64,000 nucleotides of DNA. It comes from Haliotis asinina (taxonomy: Eukaryota; Mollusca; Gastropoda; Lepetellida; Haliotidae). The stretch lies in contig NC_090280.1 of the NCBI RefSeq assembly GCF_037392515.1, positions 20,955,118 to 21,019,117 on the forward strand. Direction: 5' to 3'. Positions 57,219-64,000 of the stretch are shown in pieces; position 1 is the first letter of the stretch, and the number at the start of each line of letters is the position of its first letter. The notes beneath the pieces were generated by a model. It did no database searches. It was not told where the DNA came from and worked only from the letters and a program-made list of their open reading frames with translations. The translations under genes were made by a program, and so were the position numbers.

Positions 57219-57359
57219 TTGAGTATTGTTTTGCTCAATATTCCAGTACATATCGGCGGGGGGCGCCAAAACTGGGCATCAAAACTGTGCCCATGTGGGG
57301 AATCGAACCTGGGTCTTCGACATGACGAGCGAACACTTTAACCACTGGGCTACACAGAT
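57219..57359 (-). mobile_element. SINE family 1 copy
   Basis: Antisense: TTTGCTCAATATTCCAGTAC, ATCGGCGGGGGGCGCC, CCATGTGGGGAATCGAACCT, GGGTCTTCGACATGACGAGC, CACTTTAACCACTGGGCTAC. Confidence 0.85.
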
Positions 57360-57793
57360 CTGTTGTGTACAGAGGTAGTCGCCATTATAAGCAAACCTCA
57401 ACCCCGGTAACCCAGGGACCCAAGATAAGACTCGATCTCACCAGTCAATGTTTGAATTGAGCCAGCATCTCCCCAGAAAGTAAACAGGCTCCAGTCTAAA
57501 CAGTCTCGCAAGTTCACATTTTTACGAACCTGCCTTTCATCTCCGATTTCTTTTTTAGTCTTATAAATAGATTTCTTAGGGCCAAGGTTTGCAATGTACC
57601 TGTAAACGATGTGTTGAAAATGAAGTACAACATAGTAATTGCACCCTCCATTTCCTGCACCACAAACGAAAGGTTTTGGACATAGACGGTTCCCTTTCAC
57701 AACAGTATATCCATGGAACGAACTTCGCCTTGTACGCCGTATTGTTGCAGCCTATTGCCCTTCCCGCCTTTGGAACGTCACTGAAAACCTTTA
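57360..57793. other. Unassigned spacer
   Basis: Overlapping open frames of 80-105 codons on both strands but no domain or repeat recognised. Confidence 0.3.
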
Positions 57794-57956
57794 GGGGCGG
57801 TGGAAACCTATTGGTCAAATCTTTGGCTCGTCACGCCGAAGAACCGGAACCGATTCCCCACATGGGCACGATGTGTGGAGCCCACTTCTGGTGTTCCCCG
57901 ATGTGATAATGCTGGAATATTGCTAAAAGTGGCTTAAAACAATACTCACTCACTCA
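57794..57956 (+). mobile_element. SINE family 1 copy
   Basis: GGCTCGTCACGCCGAAGAAC, CCGATTCCCCACATGGGCAC, GATGTGTGGAGCCCACTTCT, GCTGGAATATTGCTAAAAGT and an ACTCACTCACTCA tail. Confidence 0.85.
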
Positions 57957-59163
57957 AGAAAAGACTTTTGGCTTCCATCAGTGTATGGGTTGACCTCTTC
58001 GCTCCTGGCTGTGTTTTCAGTATTTCATATCATTAACTAAAGTAGGGGATACCCGCTCGGATTTAGTCGTGGCTATCATGTACAAACATGAATTTTCGTC
58101 CCAGCTCTGTTGTAGTGACCTAACACCATTCATAATCATAAACTACTTCCACATTACCAGTTTTGCACTGTCTCGAGCCCGCCCGTCCGCATCAAGCCAG
58201 GTTGTTCACATTGAGTGATCATCAAGTGTTAGACATGTGAGTGGGCTAGCACAATGGCTAAAGACTACACAAAGCCAAATATTTTACACTGGCTTCTATA
58301 GCAACGTTATTTTTTTTAATTACCAAAAGCCAACGTTAGTCGCCTTTTACGACAAGCATGAATTACGGAAGATACATTGTAACCCCTCTTGAAAACACGT
58401 GTGGTCAGCTGTGAAGGACATACAGATGGACCACAGAGCGTTATGCTGAAAAGTTAGCACTAAATATTAAAAAAAAATATGGTCAGTCGTAATTACTGGA
58501 TCACAGCCCCGATCGAATTTTTTAGTAGTACTTGAATGTGAAAGTATGAAATGAGTATCACTTAGGAACAGTATTATAGATACAGCATTTCTACGAACCA
58601 ACCCAAACAACTGGTGTGTGTTTTCCTTCGTAAGTCAGTACAGAAATATAACATAAAATATCAAGACAAATTGTTTTTTATCGGCTGTGAAAGCAGATAG
58701 CCCAAACATCGCAGATATTGACTGCCTGTACAGGTTCCACAGAGAGAAAAGACAATATAGCGATGAAATATATACAGATGCATCATTGAAAATCAATGAC
58801 GCAGTAGGCGTTCTCGAAAAGGGCATGCATGTCTTGCTCGACAGGTAGTGAACCAAGTGTAAGTGTGAGTGTAAGTGCTTGTTTGTGACCTCATGCCTCA
58901 TTGAGTGATACACTAGTCACATGACAGTGACCGGTGCACAATTAAGATCGGTTGTTTATTTTGTTACGTTCTTGTGCAATATGACAAACTTTATGCGGAA
59001 CGAAATCGTATCTTTCTAGAACGCAAGGTTTCAATTACGATTCTTATACAGGTACCGTTGTCAAGCAGGGATGTTGCATTGTTGAGCCTGTACAGCTTTG
59101 TACAATTCTCTATGAATCTCGTTGATGACGTCATCTTGGCGAACAAGCAATCTTTAGGGTTGG
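57957..59163. other. Spacer with a SINE family 2 scrap
   Basis: No gene. Bases 58333-58392 match the head side of SINE family 2 in antisense (TTAGTCGCCTTTTACGACAA, GCATGAATTACGGAAG). Confidence 0.45.
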
Positions 59164-59319
59164 TGGGGTGGCCCAGTGGTGAAAACACTGGCTCGTAGCA
59201 CCGAACACTCGCATTCGATCTCCCACATGGGTACAATGTGTGAAGACCATTTTTGGTGTCCCCGGCGCTGGTATTGATTGCATATTGCTAAAATCAACTT
59301 AACACCCAACCCACTCACC
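59164..59319 (+). mobile_element. SINE family 1 copy with readable head
   Basis: GGGGTGGCCCAGTGGTGAAA (A-box side), ACTCGCATTCGATCTCCCAC (B box), ATGGGTACAATGTGTGAAGA, GGTGTCCCCGGCGCTGGTAT, ACCCACTCACC tail. Confidence 0.85.
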
Positions 59320-59418
59320 GATACATCTGATTTTCTTTTAAATTCTTAGTTTTGCTTTCACGTAAAGTGGAGCCTATCGTAGTAGATCTCAGAGACTGCC
59401 TAATATCTCATTATTCAA

Positions 59419-59492
59419 TGTGTGCAGCCCAATTCTGGTGTCTACCGCTCTGGTATTCCTGTAATATTGCGTAAGAACCAGCTCAGTCACTT
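59419..59492 (+). mobile_element. SINE family 1, 3' fragment
   Basis: TGTGTGCAGCCCAATTCTGG, TGTCTACCGCTCTGGTATTC, CTGTAATATTGCGTAAG, CAGCTCAGTCAC. Confidence 0.65.
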
Positions 59493-60423
59493 CCTTTTGG
59501 CGAACACCTGGTGTCATAGCATAACACCTCTGGGCCTACATTTACGTAGTTCTGTTACCGCTAAGATTGTCGTAAGTGCCATACATTAACACAGACTCAC
59601 GACTATCTTCGAAAATCTAGGCCCTGTTATCCGCTTTCAACCCAACAGAAGCTGCGCATATTCTGGTCTTGACAGTCCATGCTCTACAAGAACTAGGATC
59701 TTTGAACATGGCTAAAATTATCTATGTTGGCAAGGCAGCAGTAATCAATATGCCATCGCCATCAAGATCACCACCTTCCTACTAAATGATCACTTACACT
59801 ACGTGGTTGATGTGGACTTTAACGATTGACTACCTTCACAAGCATTGACATTAGACAAGTATTGTCTGTGACACTTCATCTCTGTACATTGGCATCGACA
59901 CATCGCTTGAACTGGTTCCGGCTGTTAGCCCAACAAGAGACGTGTTGATCGTGTTTGCAAAGTGGGAGTGTGGATCCATATGCATCATCTAACGCGTCTG
60001 AGTATGACTCGCTGGGATCAGGCATCGCATCACCTGGCTCTATCGTATGCGAACAGACAAACAGCCTTAACACATCTACAAATATATCTTGGGATGGTTT
60101 TAGCACAGATAATAAAATGATTTATTTTGAGACCGATGAATTGCCTAACACCAAATCGACAGACCGACTCCTGCCTCATAATTATGGACACCCGAATACA
60201 ACGGTGATCATTACTTTGGTGTTACGTTTCGCCTTTCTTCGAGGGGAGACCGCTTGCTGATAGTAGCAGCCGGTAGTGAAAGTTATCTACGCTACAAATA
60301 CAATGTACAGAATCTTGTACACAAAATGTGCATACAATCATATCTGGATATAAAAGACCTTCTTTCCAAAGATCAGACTTCAGGTAGTTAGCTTCTGTAC
60401 TATGGCTACAAGCTACAGCTTAC

Positions 60424-60426
<3 letters not shown>
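59493..60426. other. Spacer with one Ser/Asn-rich open frame
   Basis: The plus-strand frame 59955-60260 (101 codons) has a more protein-like composition than its neighbours, e.g. SGSVDPYASSNASEYDSLGS, but there is no recognisable domain, splice model or homologue. It could be an exon of an unseen gene or chance. Confidence 0.3.
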
Positions 60427-60482
<56 letters not shown>

Positions 60483-60510
60483 CACACACACAGACAGACA
60501 CACACACATA
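60427..60510. repeat. (TC)n-(AC)n microsatellite
   Basis: About 40 bp of pure CT units passing into CACACACA and CAGACAGACAC. Confidence 0.95.
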
Positions 60511-60835
60511 TGTTGCATGTTTACAAGAGAGTATAGTTTTATGCCGCTTTTCCTCATGAATGTTTCTCGTGTGTATCTTCATTAGTTGGGGGATTTGCTG
60601 GCTGGTCCGCCGGTTGGCTAGTTTTTTTATTGGATGCCCAGTGTTTTGATTGGTTGTTTTGTTGGTCGCTCTTCTTTCAGTCTCTCGGTTGTTTAGCTGG
60701 TCGGCTGTTTGTTTGTAAAGAAAGTAAGGGCCCCTACTTGGTTCCGTATAAAGTATCTCGTCTAAAACATATTTTATTTGCAAATAGAAACGGAATACTG
60801 GTGCAAGTGGCGTTTACCTCAAACTGCTCGTGGGC

Positions 60836-60980
60836 CTTCGAAACTGTTGTACAATCAAGCCTTCACAACTGTTGTACAATCAATCCTTCACAACTGTTGT
60901 ACAGTCAAGCCTTCACAACTGTTGTACAGTCAAGCCTTCACAACTGTTGCACAATCAAGCCTTCACAACTGTTGTTCCAT
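60836..60980. repeat. 25-bp minisatellite, about 5.7 copies
   Basis: The unit CCTTCACAACTGTTGTACAA plus TCAAG recurs every 25 bp (ACTGTTGT at 60843, 60868, 60893 and so on), with A/G and GTAC/GCAC variants. Confidence 0.95.
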
Positions 60981-61481
60981 CTCTTAAATACTTGAAGTTC
61001 GATGTGTTTCAGATCTTCAAAGAAAATGATGCTCTGATTCACAGATGACTTGGATCAATGAATAACTATAGCATGTTTTACCTGGAGTTCCAGACATGAC
61101 CAGACATGAGCGAAAACTAAGCACCTCCTGAATCCAAGGGCGATATTTCAAATTTTGATCTGAACAGGCGATCATCCCCTTGCATATCGTAATACACATG
61201 TAAAGCTTCTGTTCCTTGCAAAATATCAAAAGCTATAGGTCCCCATTCAGGTGCCGAAAGACTGATTTAAAAGACAAGAGTAAAAATGAACGTTTCTCCA
61301 CCTGGCAAGAGGAAGACGAACCCAGTTGGCTTGATGCAGAATGTCTGTCACAACATCACTGCTAACCAGGACATAAACAGTTATTAGCGAATTTGTGAGG
61401 CTAGCGGTGAAATAAAGGCTCGTCTCAGAGTTGTGTGTTGCTGTAGGAAACAACTTTAGCCGTAAGGCTACCTTATAGTCT
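60981..61481. other. Unassigned spacer
   Basis: No gene or repeat recognised. Confidence 0.4.
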
Positions 61482-61733
61482 GTGATTACACGATGCCATT
61501 TAGAAAGTGGTCAAATGCAACATATGTCATATTTGGGATTTCACTTTCTTGGTCGCGGTGGAAGTCGCGGTGGCTGAGCGGGCTAGGCGGCTGACTTTGT
61601 GTGCTGGCGATTAGGTGCCTGACTCTGAGGGTGCGGGTTCGAATCCCGGATGGGACTCAACCGGAAAAAGTACTAGAATTTGTACTTTACTAAGACTTTA
61701 CTAAGAAAGTGAAATCCCAAATATGACATATGT
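61482..61733 (+). mobile_element. tRNA-like element with 32-bp terminal inverted repeats and 13-bp target duplication
   Basis: The left arm AACATATGTCATATTTGGGA, TTTCACTTTCTT (61519-61550) is the exact complement of 61703-61734. Between them lies a tRNA-Leu-like body: GGTGGCTGAGCGGGCTAGGC (A box), GATTAGGTGCCTGACTCTGA, GGTGCGGGTTCGAATCCCGG (B box). The anticodon arm does not fold well, so it is not a functional tRNA gene. The 13-mer TACCTTATAGTCT lies at 61469-61481 and again at 61734-61746, bounding the insertion. Confidence 0.8.
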
Positions 61734-61746
61734 TACCTTATAGTCT

Positions 61747-63233
61747 CATTGTCACACCGTAAATGTCACACCGTGTCTCTGAAAATCAGTCATCTGTGTC
61801 ATCAGTAATACCAACTATCAGTCCTCGGGGAAGCTACCATTTAATTTATCCACGGATTTAAATTAAGATTAAATTAAAAAGTTCGAATGAATTAATATAG
61901 CGTTGCATTAAATCAACTCTCCCTCGCTCTACTGGCCGAACATTATTTTAAGCGAACGCTATGGAGTTACGTCCCTTGGAGAAGTCTTTACGTACATCCT
62001 ACGTACAATTGGTGATTGAAACCAGGGCCCACTTGCACAAAGTAATCTTAGTGCTACTACTGTCTTAAGCCTATGTTCTAGAATGGGGGTTACAATCATT
62101 GTAGCGCCAAGATCGCTTTGTGAAAGTGAGCCCTTTTTGGCAAACATCGGTTTTTGATGAACGAAGATATCGTTTACATTCCAGCCCAGCCAAACGCGAG
62201 AAGCCCCAACTGATTTAACCAATCAGACAACGGCTACTGTTTAGGTTAAAAAAAAAAAAATCAAAAAAAAAAAATCGCTAGTCACTGACACTGATCCCTC
62301 AGTAAACGAAAATCCGCATAACACACACTGTCAGGTATTTCACCTGCAGTATATGCTTAGGTCTTTCTGATGACATGGTTACCATTAGCTAATATTTCCG
62401 CAAGCTGACAACCTTGATTATGGACAAAAACGCTCTTTTCTGCGACTGTCAATCGCTGTTGACAGTATTGTAGTGTGCTCAATGTGCATCACCCCATAGC
62501 GATCGTATGGAAAGTAGCATTCGGAATCGTTCGGTTACAAAACCTTTCAGGTGTAAAAGTTCAAAATGTATGTGCAGATGTCTACTGTCGCGATTTGGTA
62601 AGTTGTGTTCTCATTTTGTCAGTCTCAAAGGTTACCTGACGTGACTTCCTGCTAGGTTTTGTTAGACCAGAGACCATATTATGTGGTCTCTGGTTAGACT
62701 CAGCAGTGGAGTGTAACGAAAAGTATTCAGCCGAAATTAACGTATGGGTCACTTCAATGATAAGATGGTATAGCGGCACTCATGGAAGGGCTCTGACTTG
62801 ATACTTCAAGTTACAACAGCACGACGTGATTCCATGAAATATGCCCACCATGATAATCATTGAGAATTATGTGGCGATCAGATCATCGACGTAGTCATGG
62901 TAACCATTCTTTCCGGTATTGTTTATATTCACGTTAAACAGGGTGAACGATGTCACAGTGATCTTTTTAATGCGTGAAATTTGTTTATTAAAGCGTATAC
63001 AGCTTCATTGTTTTCTTCGGTATTAATTATTTGAAAGTAGTACTACATGATTGATTAATGACTTATGCTCGTTTGTATTTTACTCAAAAACAGATATGTA
63101 GCTGAACACAAACTAGTAATCTAAGATATTTAATAAAACAGTAAAAAATTACGTTGGAATTCCCTTACAGGTTTAATACGAGAATGTGTTTAGTTTTAGC
63201 AATAATCTAGCAACATCATCTTTGAGGAAACCG
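61747..63233. other. Spacer with poly(A) runs and a short hairpin
   Basis: No gene. Two A-rich runs (about 62250-62275). A short perfect hairpin (ACCAGAGACCA, 7-base loop, complement) lies at 62666-62694. Confidence 0.45.
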
Positions 63234-63498
63234 GCACGTGAAAATCCGGGGTAGAATAGGCCTTCAGCAACCCATGTATGCCACAACAGGCGACTATACT
63301 TGTCGGAAGAGGCGACTAACGGGAACGGGTGGTCAGGCTCACTGACTTGGTTGACACATGTCATCGGTTCCCAGTTGCGCAGATCGATGCTCATGTTGTT
63401 TATCACTAGATTGTCTGGTCCAGACACGATTATTTACAGACCGCCGCCATATAGCTGGAATATTGCTGAGTGCGGCGTAAAACTAAACTCACTCACTA
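63234..63498 (+). mobile_element. SINE family 2 copy, nearly full length
   Basis: GCACGTGAAAATCCGGGGTA, CTTGTCGGAAGAGGCGACTA, TCATCGGTTCCCAGTTGCGC, ATTATTTACAGACCGCCGCC, TAGCTGGAATATTGCTGAGT and an AAACTCACTCACT tail. A stray tail piece (TTGGAATATTGCTGAGTGCG) recurs at 63541. Confidence 0.9.
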
Positions 63499-64000
63499 AC
63501 AGGACCCGCATTAATTGACGGGATTATAGGCCACCTCAGTTGGAATATTGCTGAGTGCGGCGAACGCATTAAATGCTATGATCTACACCACTGCCCCGTA
63601 CGGGTATATGTACATCACCTAATGTTGAATTCCTCGAATGCTTCTCGCATTAATCACTGCTTAATCCTCATGTCGCTGCTATTATATTTCCAAGTGTAGC
63701 GAAATATGTGACCCATAGAACATTGGAGGGGAACCGTCTGCCCAAACTGAATATTAATGGCTTAAACACCTAACAAGGAAGGTATTCATACGGCATGTTT
63801 GCTCCCTTCGCGTAAAGCAATTTTGCATGTATGCATGATGAAGCGTTTAGTGTTTGGTTATGTAAGTAACCAGCTCTTTGATGAACTTATTGAAACTGTT
63901 CACACAGGATAAATAATAACAATATGCATTATATAACATAGAAGAAAAACACGGGCCTGGCACAACGCAGACATACAAACGCATTAAAGTCTGATTGTAT
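63499..64000. other. Right edge of window
   Basis: Only the stray SINE tail at about 63541. Otherwise no gene or repeat recognised. Confidence 0.4.

Noticed and set aside
60630-61048. Frames reading SSLHNCCTI repeats
   Set aside because: Translation of the 25-bp minisatellite.
61552-61660. Functional tRNA-Leu gene
   Set aside because: A and B boxes are present, but the acceptor stem is mismatched, the anticodon arm does not fold, and the unit is repeated with inverted arms, so it is a mobile element body.

Overview
The window looks like nuclear DNA from a marine gastropod, most likely an abalone (Haliotis) or close relative. Genes are split by spliceosomal introns with GT/AG borders, intergenic DNA is full of tRNA-headed SINEs ending in short CTCA-type tails, LINE debris and microsatellites, and the only clear host genes encode secreted polysaccharide-degrading enzymes of the kind expected in an algal grazer. 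The species call is inference; I could not run a search.

Positions 1-39300 hold a head-to-tail cluster of six related plus-strand genes, here named A to F. Each has three coding exons: exon 1 (signal peptide plus the start of the mature protein, 77-78 codons, phase 0 end), exon 2 (133 nt, phase 1 end) and a long exon 3 (about 1450-1466 nt). The roughly 605-609 residue product has a clan GH-A (TIM-barrel) glycoside hydrolase look, with an N-E-P acid/base motif near residue 173 and an S-E-[FY]-G nucleophile motif near residue 293, followed by beta-rich C-terminal domains. Spacing and layout fit GH86-like beta-agarases/porphyranases best, which would make them red-algal galactan hydrolases. A (5' end outside the window), B, C and F have open frames; D and E are disrupted. 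A and B form one subfamily, C to F another. C to F share a proximal promoter block with paired GATA sites and a TATA-like box.

The cluster is evolving fast. The D-to-E and E-to-F intervals are a roughly 6.6-kb tandem duplication that is almost identical. Intron 2 of A carries a stray piece of exon 3 between two copies of the intron's own start. Short templated indels break D and E, and part of exon 3 has been homogenised between the two subfamilies.

Positions 8095-11380 hold a decayed non-LTR retrotransposon (CCHC ORF1, reverse transcriptase, RNase H) between B and C. Its 3' tail resembles the tails of the two SINE families, suggesting it is their mobilising partner. Positions 39300-64000 contain no gene I can support. 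This part holds SINEs, truncated LINE 3' ends, a Tc1-like transposase relic with an internal deletion, a second LINE 5' half lodged in a 55-bp minisatellite, a 530-bp foldback element, a 158-bp near-perfect hairpin, a higher-order minisatellite, a long GT-rich tract, and a tRNA-like element bounded by 32-bp perfect inverted repeats and a 13-bp target duplication. I saw no CRISPR array, rRNA gene, functional tRNA gene or LTR retroelement.
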